Shown here piece by piece: positions 16,725 through 24,937 of a stretch of 64,000 bases of DNA. The notes below the pieces were generated by a model. The model saw only the letters and a list, made by a program, of their open reading frames with translations, ran no database searches and was not told where the DNA came from. This DNA comes from Deltaproteobacteria bacterium. GTDB lineage: Bacteria; Myxococcota_A; UBA9160; UBA6930. The stretch spans positions 62,001 through 126,000 of the forward strand of contig JAJDAQ010000061.1 in the NCBI GenBank assembly GCA_029261815.1, read 5' to 3'. Positions within the stretch are counted from its first letter, which is position 1; the number at the start of each line of letters is the position of its first letter. A program made the translations under genes and the position numbers.

Positions 16725-17665
16725 GCACTGCTCCCGGAAATATGCTCGCCACCGTCGATGCGAATGATCTCGCCGTTGATCCACGCCGATTCGGGCAAGC
16801 ACATCAGGTAGAGAACATTCGCAACGTCGGGCGGCGTGGTCAGCCGACCGTAGGGGTTGCGCAGGCGCGCATGCGCCTTGAGATGGTTTGCTCCCGGGAT
16901 GGCTGCCAATGCCTGGGTCTCGGTCACACCGGGCTGGAGCACATTGCAGCGCACGCCGTACGGCGCAAACTCGGCCGCGATTGAACGCGCCACGGCTTCC
17001 AGCGCCACCTTCGCCGCCGAAACCGCCGCATAACCCTTCCACGCCAGGACGTTGCCCTCGCTGGTCAGGCCGAAGGTCCGTGCATCGGCCGCGAACAATC
17101 CCTTGCCGTGGATGTCCTGGACCCAGTCCAGCAAGCTCGTGCCCATCGTGTGGATGGTGCGTGCGACGTCACCAGCGTCCAGGTAGGAATACGCCGGATA
17201 CTCGGGTTGCGACGAAATCTCGGCGACCTCGTCGAGGCCCTCCTCGAGGAGCGCATCGGCCGCTTCCACCAGCTTGCTTTCATCGATGCCCAGCTTGGCT
17301 GCGAGTTGCTTCGTCGCTGTACGTTCGCGGCGCTTCTCGGGAACGATCAGCTTGAGGTTCCCGAACGCAATCGAATGAAGCAGGCACTTCACGCGGCCGG
17401 ACTCGCCCATTTCGGACTGCAGTTCGGTCAACAGCTCGGCGCGCTTGTCGTCGGCAAGTGCGTCGGCGTTACGCGTCAGCACCTTCACGCCGGAACCCTT
17501 CAGCTTCTCGAACTCGGGCTCGATCCGCTTCATGGCGCCACGCCGGTCACGGTGGACGATGAACAGGTTCATGCCGTGCGCGGCCAGCTTGTGGGCGCTC
17601 GCGAGGCCGAAGCCGCTCGAGCCACCCAAGATCAGGGCCCAGTCATCGCCCGTGAATGCACTCAA
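16721..17665 (-). CDS. Enoyl-ACP reductase-like SDR (FabI-type signature)
   Basis: 314-aa short-chain dehydrogenase. It has GGSSGFGLASAHKLAAHG at the cofactor site, CLLHSIAFG (compare VHSIGFA of FabI) and a Tyr-x6-Lys catalytic signature in GYAAVSAAK near residues 212-219, which is the spacing of enoyl-ACP reductases rather than ketoreductases. An insertion of about 60 residues rich in Glu/Lys (residues 118-175) follows the HSIAFG strand and makes it longer than FabI. The start is TTG 17665 with GAGGAGG upstream. It is the first gene of the operon. The function as enoyl reductase is inferred from signature and context. Confidence 0.82.
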   Translation of the reverse strand: MSAFTGDDWALILGGSSGFGLASAHKLAAHGMNLFIVHRDRRGAMKRIEPEFEKLKGSGVKVLTRNADALADDKRAELLTELQSEMGESGRVKCLLHSIAFGNLKLIVPEKRRERTATKQLAAKLGIDESKLVEAADALLEEGLDEVAEISSQPEYPAYSYLDAGDVARTIHTMGTSLLDWVQDIHGKGLFAADARTFGLTSEGNVLAWKGYAAVSAAKVALEAVARSIAAEFAPYGVRCNVLQPGVTETQALAAIPGANHLKAHARLRNPYGRLTTPPDVANVLYLMCLPESAWINGEIIRIDGGEHISGSSA

Positions 17666-17849
17666 CGTGGATCCTCCTCGCCGACACGCGAAGACCACCC
17701 GCCTCCCGGTTCCACCGGGGCCAGATGCTTCCTCGTGCATGGGCTTTGCGGGGTTTCACCCCCTCCGCTTTTCAACCGAACGGGTGGAGCCCGGCCATTC
17801 CGGGTTGCCTGGACCCCAATTCCCCCGATCTGCGGACAGTGACCGGATG

Positions 17850-17862
17850 TGACTCCGAGTCA
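17850..17862. promoter_or_regulatory. Palindromic operator candidate upstream of the fatty acid synthase operon
   Basis: TGACT-ccg-AGTCA, a perfect 5-bp palindrome with a 3-bp centre. It lies about 20 bp downstream of the possible -10, a place where a repressor of a fatty acid operon would act. Confidence 0.35.
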
Positions 17863-18002
17863 TTTCCGCGATCGGGTTCAGGATCGCCCAAGCGCCGCGT
17901 CTGTCAACCCGCGTTGCCTGGCTCGAACAAGGCGCGTGCCGCGCCCCTCACCCGCGGGCAAGCATCCCCCCAACCGGTGGGAGTGGCAAGGATTTCCTGG
18001 GA

Positions 18003-18022
18003 TTGACACAGGACTTTGACAC
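18003..18022 (+). repeat. Two direct repeats TTGACAC, 13-bp period
   Basis: TTGACAC occurs at 18003-18009 and 18016-18022, in line, in the gap after an SDR gene and upstream of the synthase operon. Direct repeats with a period near one helical turn are typical of response-regulator boxes, but with two copies chance is possible. Confidence 0.3.
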
Positions 18023-18052
18023 GCCGACGGCCCAGCCGCGCGTGGCCGGGCA

Positions 18053-18823
18053 CTAGCCCATCCAGGCGCCGTTGTTCGGGTCGAGGGCCTGGCCCGTGAA
18101 GGCCACGCCGGCTGGCGAGAGCAGGAAGGTCACGAGGCCGGCGATTTCCTCTGGCGCACTGATCCGTTGCAACGGCACGGCCGCAAGCTGTGCCGCCCGG
18201 GCGTCCTCGTACCCAAGACCCTCGTCAGCGCCGAGTTCGGTCATCCGCGCAACCGCCATGTCGGTCTCCACCCAGCCCGGGCAGATCGCGTTCACCAGGA
18301 TGCCGCGCGCCGCCCATTCGGCGGCAAGCGACCGGACGAGGCCGAGCTGTCCGGCCTTCGCCGCGCTGTAGGCCGAGATCCCAGGCACGCCGAACCGGGC
18401 GACACATGAGGAAATGGCGATCGCGTGCTTGAAGCCACCGTCCGCCGCCGCGTGCCGTTCGAACGCGCGAAAGCAAAAGTAACTGCCATCGAGGTTCGTT
18501 CGGACGATCTCGTCCCAGCGATCGTCCCCGTCGCCAAGGTCGTTGGGGCCGCCGACGCCGGCATTGGCGACGACCGCGTGCAGGGGACCCTTGGCGCGGG
18601 CGACCTCGGCGAACCCTTGATCCACCGCGGCGCGATCTGCGACATCGACCGGGACCACGTGCGTCTCGCCCGGTGCTTCGGCCGCTACGGCTTCCAACGT
18701 CGCGCGCGTGCGACCCATCAAGGCCACGACTGCGCCGCGCGCCGACAGCTCCAGCGCGATCGCCCGACCGATCCCACTGCCAGCGCCGGTCACGACGGCA
18801 ACGCGGTCGCTGAAGTCGGTCAT
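18053..18823 (-). CDS. Short-chain dehydrogenase/reductase
   Basis: 256-aa classical SDR. The cofactor loop TGAGSGIG, VVANAGVGG, catalytic Ser in AISSCVARFG and Tyr/Lys in YSAAKAG are all intact, and the end GQALDPNNGAWMG is usual. It is an NAD(P)-dependent oxidoreductase of unknown alcohol/ketone substrate. ATG 18823 overlaps the helicase stop as ATGA, so it is translated together with that gene although the functions look unrelated. It is not part of the synthase operon. Confidence 0.88.
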   Translation of the reverse strand: MTDFSDRVAVVTGAGSGIGRAIALELSARGAVVALMGRTRATLEAVAAEAPGETHVVPVDVADRAAVDQGFAEVARAKGPLHAVVANAGVGGPNDLGDGDDRWDEIVRTNLDGSYFCFRAFERHAAADGGFKHAIAISSCVARFGVPGISAYSAAKAGQLGLVRSLAAEWAARGILVNAICPGWVETDMAVARMTELGADEGLGYEDARAAQLAAVPLQRISAPEEIAGLVTFLLSPAGVAFTGQALDPNNGAWMG

Positions 18824-21630
18824 GCATCCTCTCCGTTCGGGGGCTCGAGCGGCTCGATCCCGACTTCGCGCAGCTTGTCCAGGAGATCTGCCGAGCGCGT
18901 CACGTGGACTTCGCAACCTGCCGGCAGCGCATCCGCCAGCCGTCGGAAATAGCGACGGTCCGGCCGACCCTCGACGAGGATCACGACGCCGCGGTCCTCC
19001 TCCGTTCGGATCAAGCGTCCCGACATCTGCTTGAGATTGAGCAACATCTTGCCCAGGCCGTAGCGGTTGAAGGCGTCGATCCCGCGCTCCTTCAAGCGCT
19101 GCTCGCGACGACGGCGCAACTCCGTCGGCACTTCGAACGGGAGCTTCTCGATCACGACCGCCTGAAGGGCATCGCCCGGGATATCGATCCCCTGCCAGAA
19201 TCGCCGCGCGCCTAACAAAACTCCGGAACCGTTCACGAAGCGAGTCACGAGCGCCGAAGGATCGTCGCTCGCACGTCGAGGCGTGATGACGTCGATCCCT
19301 TCTACACGAAGCTTCGCATCGAGGTCGTCGGCGACTTCGTTCATGCGACGCAGACTCGTAAAGAGACCGAGCGTCCGTCCCCCGAGCGCGTTCGCCATCT
19401 TCTCGAGAACGTAGGAGGTCTCGGCGACGAGATCCTGACCGCCGCGCATCGCGATGACGCGCATGTGGTTCGGGTAGTCGAACGGGCTCGGGACGATCAG
19501 CGTCTGCAGTCGCTCGCCGGCGCGGTCCTCGAGTCCCAGGTCACCGAACGCGGCAAAGGAGTCGCCTCCCACGAACAAGCTGGCGGAGACGCCGGCGAAA
19601 GAACGCATCCCCTCCATGAATCCAGCGTGGAACGGATCCGCCGGGGAGACCTGGCGAACCACGAGACGCCAGCGATCAAACGGCGCGGTGATGTTCTCGA
19701 ACGATGCCACGGCGTCCGGCTCGTCTTCGGCGAACGCAAGGCGCAGGCCTTCCGCAGCGTCGCGCAGCTCCGAGGTTGCACGGTTCAGTGCGGGTTCGCC
19801 TTCATCGCCACCGGGTATCTGGCCCGCGATGTGGTCCAGCCGCTCGGCGACCATCTCGGCCGCGCGCGCTGCGGGCGCGAGCCCCCGATCTGACGGGTCC
19901 GCAATATGGACTTCGCCGAACTCGCCGGCGGCATCGGCCAATGCCCGGCCAACTGCCGTCAGATCGAGCAACAACTCCCGGCGCCATGCACGGGAGTCCT
20001 TCTCCAGTTCCCGACGCTGTGCCGCGGGAAGGAGCGAGTCTCCTCGCTTTCGACCGGGTGCGGCCGGACGGCCGAAGATCTCGTCGAAACGATCGAGGAC
20101 ATCATCGGGTCTGACCGAAATCGCATAGACCTCGTCAGCGACGTCGGCGAGTTCATGGGCCTCGTCCACGATCGCGTGCTCGAAACTCGGATAGTCGGGC
20201 GGCCAGCGCAACAGGAGATCGTGATTGGCCACGATCAAGTGTGCGCTTGCGAGCGCAGCGCGACGGCGGCCGAGCGGACAGGCGCGTTCCTTCGCACACT
20301 CTTCCCGGGAACAGTGCTCCGAACGCGACGCAACAGCGCGACGCAACAGACCGCGGAGCGGCGGATAGCGACGCAAGAGTGCGCCCGGAACGCTTCCCAC
20401 CTCGCCGTGGGGGCGAGTGTGTGCACACGCGTCGAGCACGGAGTAGGCGAGCTGATCCTCCGGGAACATGCTCGGGTCGTGCCCGTCCGCCAGGGCCGTG
20501 CGCAGCCGTCGCGCGCATGCGTAGTTGGCGCGTCCCTTGATGGACACTGCTCGCAGCTCCGGGTACCCGAGGAACCGAGCAGCGGCCGCGATGTCCTTGT
20601 CCATCAATTGGTCTTGCAGGAGTTTGGTTCGCGTCGAGATTACGACGGGGATGACTTCGCCCGCGGCCTCGGCCTCCATCACGAAGGGAATCGCAGCCGC
20701 CAGATACGCGAGCGACTTCCCCACGCCGGTTCCGCCTTCTGCGAGCAGGACTTCTTCCCGGTCGAGGTTGCGCGCGAAGTGCCGCGCAAGTTCGACTTGT
20801 TCGTTCCGCACCCGATAGCCGGGGAAATGACGCTGTCCGCGGGCTTCATCTTCGAGTGCCGCTGCGATCGCGTCCTCGTGGAAGGGAACCGGCGTCTCTT
20901 CGGTGACACCGATCGGGGCCCAGGCCTCCGCCGGGGGCGGGACGCCGCGCCGCTTGCCACAGGCGAGCAGGCCGAGCCAGGGGTGATCCGGCGAGAAGTC
21001 CTCCAGGGCGCGACCGGCCGTCACATAACGAGCTTCGCCGTCCTGGGCGCCGGCACCCGCGATGGCCATGACGCGCGCGGTATCGAGGGCATCCTCCAGA
21101 CCGCGGTGGTGCTCTTCGCTGTCGAGCATTGCCCGGGTGAAGGACTCGAGTCGCAGGTCGGGCGCATCCGGGTGCGTCAGCGCGAGCAAGTCGAGGGTGT
21201 CGAGGTAGGTGGCCTTCTCCAAGGTTTCGTCGACGTACGCCGCCAGGAAGGTTCGCTCGAACGAAGCATTGTGCGCGACGATCACGCGGCCGGTGAGCGC
21301 TGTGCGCACTTCCTCGAGGAGTTCATCGAGCGCAGGCGCGGCCCAGGCCTCACGATCTTCGATCCCCGTGAGCCGCTTGACCGCGCGCGGGATCGGGCCC
21401 GATGGACAGACCAGGCTCGACAGCGTCGTCATCCGCTCCGTGCCCGGGTCCACGAGCAGGATGCCGAACTCAAGGATCTCTGCGCCGTCGCTCGGCGAAA
21501 GCCCGGTCGTCTCGAGGTCGACTACGGCCAGCGGACCCAGCCGGTCAGCCAGACCCGACAGCACGCCGGGGAGGATTCGGAAGTCGCCCGGCTCCCCATC
21601 GCGACGCTCGAGCATGGTGGGCCCAGACAT
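18820..21630 (-). CDS. DinG-type helicase with N-terminal DnaQ-like exonuclease domain
   Basis: 936-aa fusion. Residues about 30-190 are a DEDD 3'-5' exonuclease (VDLETTGLSP, then IVAHNASFERTFL and a later HRGLEDALDTARV). The rest is a superfamily 2 XPD/DinG helicase: Walker A GGTGVGKS near residue 298, DEAH in IVDEAHEL near 488 and motif VI QMSGRLIRTEEDRG near 865. Four or more Cys between residues 370 and 450 (CARRL; CSREECAKERACP) fit an iron-sulfur cluster. It probably unwinds DNA or R-loops in repair. ATG 21630 is used; ATG 21615 is also possible. Confidence 0.92.
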   Translation of the reverse strand: MSGPTMLERRDGEPGDFRILPGVLSGLADRLGPLAVVDLETTGLSPSDGAEILEFGILLVDPGTERMTTLSSLVCPSGPIPRAVKRLTGIEDREAWAAPALDELLEEVRTALTGRVIVAHNASFERTFLAAYVDETLEKATYLDTLDLLALTHPDAPDLRLESFTRAMLDSEEHHRGLEDALDTARVMAIAGAGAQDGEARYVTAGRALEDFSPDHPWLGLLACGKRRGVPPPAEAWAPIGVTEETPVPFHEDAIAAALEDEARGQRHFPGYRVRNEQVELARHFARNLDREEVLLAEGGTGVGKSLAYLAAAIPFVMEAEAAGEVIPVVISTRTKLLQDQLMDKDIAAAARFLGYPELRAVSIKGRANYACARRLRTALADGHDPSMFPEDQLAYSVLDACAHTRPHGEVGSVPGALLRRYPPLRGLLRRAVASRSEHCSREECAKERACPLGRRRAALASAHLIVANHDLLLRWPPDYPSFEHAIVDEAHELADVADEVYAISVRPDDVLDRFDEIFGRPAAPGRKRGDSLLPAAQRRELEKDSRAWRRELLLDLTAVGRALADAAGEFGEVHIADPSDRGLAPAARAAEMVAERLDHIAGQIPGGDEGEPALNRATSELRDAAEGLRLAFAEDEPDAVASFENITAPFDRWRLVVRQVSPADPFHAGFMEGMRSFAGVSASLFVGGDSFAAFGDLGLEDRAGERLQTLIVPSPFDYPNHMRVIAMRGGQDLVAETSYVLEKMANALGGRTLGLFTSLRRMNEVADDLDAKLRVEGIDVITPRRASDDPSALVTRFVNGSGVLLGARRFWQGIDIPGDALQAVVIEKLPFEVPTELRRRREQRLKERGIDAFNRYGLGKMLLNLKQMSGRLIRTEEDRGVVILVEGRPDRRYFRRLADALPAGCEVHVTRSADLLDKLREVGIEPLEPPNGEDA

Positions 21631-21648
21631 TCGCGTCTGCGTTCCACC

Positions 21649-23295
21649 CTAGACGTAGATCCCGCCCGAGTACTCGCGGTCCTGGCGGATCTCGACGTTG
21701 ATGAGCGACGGCAGTCCACTCTCGACGGCGCGTTCCAGCGCCGGGCGGAGCTGATCGGGCTCGGTCACGTGCTCGCCGTGCCCGCCAAGGGCTTCGACGA
21801 CCTTGTCATAACGCGTGCGGTTCAGAAGCACAGCGGCGAGGCGATCCTTGCCGTAGATACCGAGCTGCGGACGCATCATCTGCCCCCAAGCTCCGTCGTT
21901 CCCGACGATGCCGATGATGGGCAGGTTGAAGCGCACCGCAGTGTCGAACTCCATTCCGTTGAAGCCGAATGAGCCGTCGCCGTACATGATGACGACTGAG
22001 CGATCCGGGTGCGCGAGCTTGGCTGCGAGCGCGAACGGCATGCCGACACCGAGCGTTCCGAGCGGACCCGGGTCCATCCAGGCCCCTTCACCGCGCACGG
22101 GAAGGATCTTGGCCGCAGTGGCAACGATGTCGCCGCCGTCGCCGATCACGATGGGCTCGTTCTGGGTCTCGAGCCAGTCCCGGACCTCACGACACATCCG
22201 CTGCGGGTCGATCGGGACTTCGTCGCTGTTCAGGCTCGCTTCGACCTTCGCCTCTTCGGCGTTCTCGATCTCACGCAGCTGGTCGCGCCAGCTCGAGAAG
22301 TCGAGGGTCACTCCCTGGTTCTTCATCTCCTCCTGGAGCATTTCGAACGAGCAAGCGAGATTGCCCACGATCGGCACGTCGGTCTGCCGGTTCTGGCCGA
22401 TCAACGTGTTGTCCATGTCGAGCTGGATGATCTTCGCGTCGGCCGGGATCGAGGCACCGAAGCGAAGGCGGAAGTCGAGCAGCGTTCCCGCCAGCAGGAT
22501 CACGTCGACCTGCTTCATGGCATCACGGCGCGAGCGGTTCAGGAACTCGGGCGAATCCCACGGCACCGAGCCGCGGCCCATGCCGTTGCAGTAGGTGGGC
22601 AGGTGGGTTTCGGAGATGAACTTGTTCATCTCCTCGCTTGCGTACGACCACTTGACCGAGGTGCCGGCCATCATCATCGGGCGCTCGGCCGTCTGGAGGA
22701 TCTCGATCGCGTTGCGCACTTCGGCGCGGTCGGGCGAGATGCGCGGGGCCACCGTGCGGATCTTCGGAACCGGCGACTCTTCCCACTCGGCCTGCCCCAT
22801 GAAGACGTCCATGGGAATCTCGAGGTAGGCGGGGCCGGGGATGCCCGAAATCGCGTGACGCACGGCGAGTTCCACATACTCGGGAATGCGCTTGGTCTGG
22901 TAGATCGCGTCGCAGTACTTCGTGATCGGGCGGACCACACCGAGGTGGTCCATTTCCTGGAGCGAACCGCGTCGCAGGTTCTCGAATGGGCCCTGGCCAC
23001 CGAAGACCAGGATGGGCGAGTTCGCGCGCCAGGCGTTCGCGATGCCCGTGACGCCGTCGGTCACACCCGGGCCGGCCGTAATCGCAGCGACGCCGATGGA
23101 ACCCGGGTTGCAGCGGGCCCAACTGTCGGCCGCGTGGACGGCGGCTTGTTCGTGACGGACATCGACGATCTTGATGCCTTCGTCGATGCAGCCGTCATAC
23201 AGCGGCATGATGTGGCCGCCGGACAGGGTGAAGATGACTTCGACGCCGGCTTCCTTGAGTGCGCGTGCCGCGAGTTGTCCGCCGTGTGCGGGCAT
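21649..23295 (-). CDS. Thiamine diphosphate-dependent enzyme (acetolactate synthase/2-hydroxyacyl-CoA lyase-like)
   Basis: 548-aa ThDP enzyme with the three domains of the acetohydroxyacid synthase/oxalyl-CoA decarboxylase group. The catalytic Glu is in VRHEQAAVHAAD near residue 49. The ThDP/Mg motif is MYGDGSFGFNGMEF near 435, followed by GIVGNDGAWGQ. Possible reactions are acetolactate synthesis or cleavage of 2-hydroxyacyl-CoA; no ilvN-type regulatory subunit is next to it, which favours a lyase or decarboxylase. ATG 23295 has an AGGAG upstream. The terminal SGGIYV is short and does not end in a peroxisomal-type signal. Confidence 0.85.
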   Translation of the reverse strand: MPAHGGQLAARALKEAGVEVIFTLSGGHIMPLYDGCIDEGIKIVDVRHEQAAVHAADSWARCNPGSIGVAAITAGPGVTDGVTGIANAWRANSPILVFGGQGPFENLRRGSLQEMDHLGVVRPITKYCDAIYQTKRIPEYVELAVRHAISGIPGPAYLEIPMDVFMGQAEWEESPVPKIRTVAPRISPDRAEVRNAIEILQTAERPMMMAGTSVKWSYASEEMNKFISETHLPTYCNGMGRGSVPWDSPEFLNRSRRDAMKQVDVILLAGTLLDFRLRFGASIPADAKIIQLDMDNTLIGQNRQTDVPIVGNLACSFEMLQEEMKNQGVTLDFSSWRDQLREIENAEEAKVEASLNSDEVPIDPQRMCREVRDWLETQNEPIVIGDGGDIVATAAKILPVRGEGAWMDPGPLGTLGVGMPFALAAKLAHPDRSVVIMYGDGSFGFNGMEFDTAVRFNLPIIGIVGNDGAWGQMMRPQLGIYGKDRLAAVLLNRTRYDKVVEALGGHGEHVTEPDQLRPALERAVESGLPSLINVEIRQDREYSGGIYV

Positions 23296-23342
23296 GGGGG
23301 AGCTCCTTCTGGATGGGCAGGCAGTGTAGCCGGCCAAACGCA

Positions 23343-23374
23343 GAAGGGCGCCGGGCCATGGCCCAGCGCCCTTC
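23343..23374 (-). terminator. Strong GC hairpin between pal and the ThDP gene
   Basis: GAAGGGCGC pairs with GCGCCCTTC (9 bp), one mismatch, then GGGCC with GGCCC and a 2-base loop. No long T run follows in the minus direction (TGCGTTTGG only). It is probably a terminator or processing hairpin after pal. Confidence 0.45.
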
Positions 23375-23414
23375 GAAAGCGATTGGCGCCGCCTGGCGGC
23401 ACCGTCGGCGCGTC

Positions 23415-23927
23415 CTAGCGGACGACCCGGAACTCGGCGCGGCGGTTCTTGCTCCACGCCGTTTCGTCATGGCCGCGTGCGGCCGGTCGGGCTTCGCCGA
23501 AGGATACGGTGTCGATCCGCGAGGATGAGATACCGCTGTCGATCAGGTACTGCTTGACCGCGCTGGCGCGGCGCTCGCCGAGGCCGAGGTTGTACTCCTC
23601 GCTACCGCGCTCGTCGCAGTGCCCCTCGACGACCACGGTGCTCCACGAGCCGCTGCGAATCGCCTCGGCGTTGGAGCGGAGCGTGGCCTTCTGGTCGGCC
23701 GTGATGGTCGCCTGGTCGTACTCGAAATAGACGGACGAAAGTTCGGGCACCGACACTTCGGGCGCGCCGCGATCTTCGACGCCGTCGTCTTTGAAGCCGC
23801 CGTTGTCGGTCTGCGTCGTATCCGGCGCCGGCGGCGGCGGATCCTCCTGGCAACCGGCGCAAGAAACGCCGAAGGCCAAGACGAACATCAGAGCAAAGGC
23901 AAGCTTGGAAACTGAGTGGAGCCGCAT
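23415..23927 (-). CDS. pal: Peptidoglycan-associated lipoprotein (OmpA-like C-terminus)
   Basis: 170-aa Pal-type lipoprotein. The signal ends in FGVSCAGC with the second Cys (followed by QEDPPPP) the better lipidation site. The OmpA/MotB domain has YFEYDQATI, VEGHCDERGSEEYN, LGERRASAVKQYL and AWSKNRRAEF, the residues that bind meso-diaminopimelate. Pal anchors the outer membrane to peptidoglycan with TolB. No tol genes are adjacent; all others of the complex must lie elsewhere. The start is the ATG of the signal peptide. Confidence 0.92.
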   Translation of the reverse strand: MRLHSVSKLAFALMFVLAFGVSCAGCQEDPPPPAPDTTQTDNGGFKDDGVEDRGAPEVSVPELSSVYFEYDQATITADQKATLRSNAEAIRSGSWSTVVVEGHCDERGSEEYNLGLGERRASAVKQYLIDSGISSSRIDTVSFGEARPAARGHDETAWSKNRRAEFRVVR

Positions 23928-23989
23928 GATGGGTTGATCTCCCGGTTCTGCGTGCAGGAATGGCACGGCAGGGTCCCCGATCCGGCGAC

Positions 23990-24018
23990 ATTGTCCCTAC
24001 TCGCTTCTAAGCGTGCAA
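23990..24018 (-). promoter_or_regulatory. Possible promoter of pal
   Basis: On the minus strand TTGCAC (24018-24013) and GACAAT (23995-23990) are separated by 17 bp; GACAAT matches four of six bases of TATAAT. The ATG of pal is about 60 bp downstream. The 185 bp upstream of pal are AT-richer than their surroundings and hold a small hairpin, AATAAC-GTGGT-GTTATT (24063-24079). Confidence 0.35.
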
Positions 24019-24112
24019 GAGAAAAGCCGAGGGATTTAGCGACCTTGAACCTCAGTCACCCCAATAACGTGGTGTTATTCCCTCAGTCTTGGCCAATTCT
24101 GCTCGTCGAGGA

Positions 24113-24895
24113 CTACCGGCCCTGGAACCTTGGCGCGCGTTTCTCCATGAATGCGCGCACCCCTTCCTTGTAGTCATCACTGTCGAAACAGCGCTGGATG
24201 GAGTCTCGCATCTCGTCGTGGTCGCGCGCAGCCGGCTCACGAGCCAGTTCTCGCACGATGCCTTTCACACTCCGGATCGTGAGCGGTGCGTTCTCGGCAA
24301 TCTGTGCCGCAATCCGCCGGACCTCAGTTTCGAGATCGGCTTTTGGAAAGACGCCGTTCAACAGGCCCATCCGGAAGGCTTCGTCCGCGCCGAAGCGGCG
24401 AGCGGTGAAGAAGATCTCCTTCGCGACGGACGGACCGACCAGGGCCTGCAGCGCCTCGATCCCGCCGGCGTGGTAGCCGAGGCCGAGACGTACTGCGGGA
24501 ATGGCGAACTGGCCATCGTCGGCCGAGTACCGGAGGTCCGCCCCGAGCGCGGTGGCCATGCCACCGCCCACACAGAAGCCGTGGATCATCGCGATCACGG
24601 GTTTTCGGATCGCGCCGATGGCGGCGAATGCCTTGCCCGTGGTCGTCTCGTAGGCGGCGGCCCCATCGCCGGTCCGACGCTTCTCGAATTCGGAGATGTC
24701 GGCGCCGGCCACGAAGGCAACCTCTCCCGCGCCGCGGAGCAGTACGACACGGATGTCGGGATCGCGATCGAGATCCTGTGCCGCGGCCGGAATCGCCTGC
24801 CACATGGCCTCGGAGACCGCGTTCCGTCGCTCGGGTTGATCGAATACGATCCAACCCAGCGCCCCTTCCTTCTCGACCTGGATACGTCCGCCCAT
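24113..24895 (-). CDS. Crotonase-fold protein (enoyl-CoA hydratase family) lacking both hydratase glutamates
   Basis: 260-aa crotonase-superfamily protein with the oxyanion segments AGADISEF and HGFCVGGGMATALGADL. Aligned by eye to the classic enoyl-CoA hydratase, both catalytic Glu positions are Ala: GGGMATAL where GGGCELA is usual, and FAIPAVRLG where FAQPEILLG is usual. It should bind an acyl-CoA but may not hydrate; isomerase, hydrolase or other crotonase reactions are possible. ATG 24895 is chosen; GTG 24904 also exists. It lies 42 bp after a hypothetical gene. Confidence 0.85.
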   Translation of the reverse strand: MGGRIQVEKEGALGWIVFDQPERRNAVSEAMWQAIPAAAQDLDRDPDIRVVLLRGAGEVAFVAGADISEFEKRRTGDGAAAYETTTGKAFAAIGAIRKPVIAMIHGFCVGGGMATALGADLRYSADDGQFAIPAVRLGLGYHAGGIEALQALVGPSVAKEIFFTARRFGADEAFRMGLLNGVFPKADLETEVRRIAAQIAENAPLTIRSVKGIVRELAREPAARDHDEMRDSIQRCFDSDDYKEGVRAFMEKRAPRFQGR

Positions 24896-24937
24896 GGCCG
24901 ACACCGTAGCGGACGGCGCGGCTCGCGAGGGGCCGCC

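Larger units (their letters stand above)
17666..18052. promoter_or_regulatory. 387-bp regulatory region upstream of the fatty acid synthase operon
   Basis: No gene is seen in this stretch. Read on the minus strand it carries a perfect TTGACA (17907-17902) with, 16-17 bp downstream, only a poor -10 (GATCCT). A palindrome TGACTCCGAGTCA lies at 17850-17862, and a GGGGT-ttc-ACCCC hairpin-forming repeat at 17750-17762 in the putative leader. The last 35 bp hold two TTGACAC repeats. GC content is lower than in the flanking genes in short patches. It looks like the control region of the nine-gene cluster, but the promoter call is weak. Confidence 0.45.

Noticed and set aside
16721..17740. Longer start for the enoyl reductase at 17740
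   Set aside because: The added 25 residues (MHEEASGPGGTGRRVVFACR) do not resemble an SDR N-terminus and lack a ribosome-binding site; TTG 17665 has GAGGAGG upstream and fits the family start.
19906..21972. 688-codon plus-strand ORF opposite the DinG-like helicase
   Set aside because: Antisense to a gene with clear helicase motifs. High-GC codon structure opens long antisense frames; no motif, no ribosome-binding site, and the composition is Arg/Gly-rich.
24063..24079. AATAAC-GTGGT-GTTATT hairpin as an intrinsic terminator
   Set aside because: The stem is only 6 bp and AT-rich, and there is no T run on either strand, so termination is not supported.
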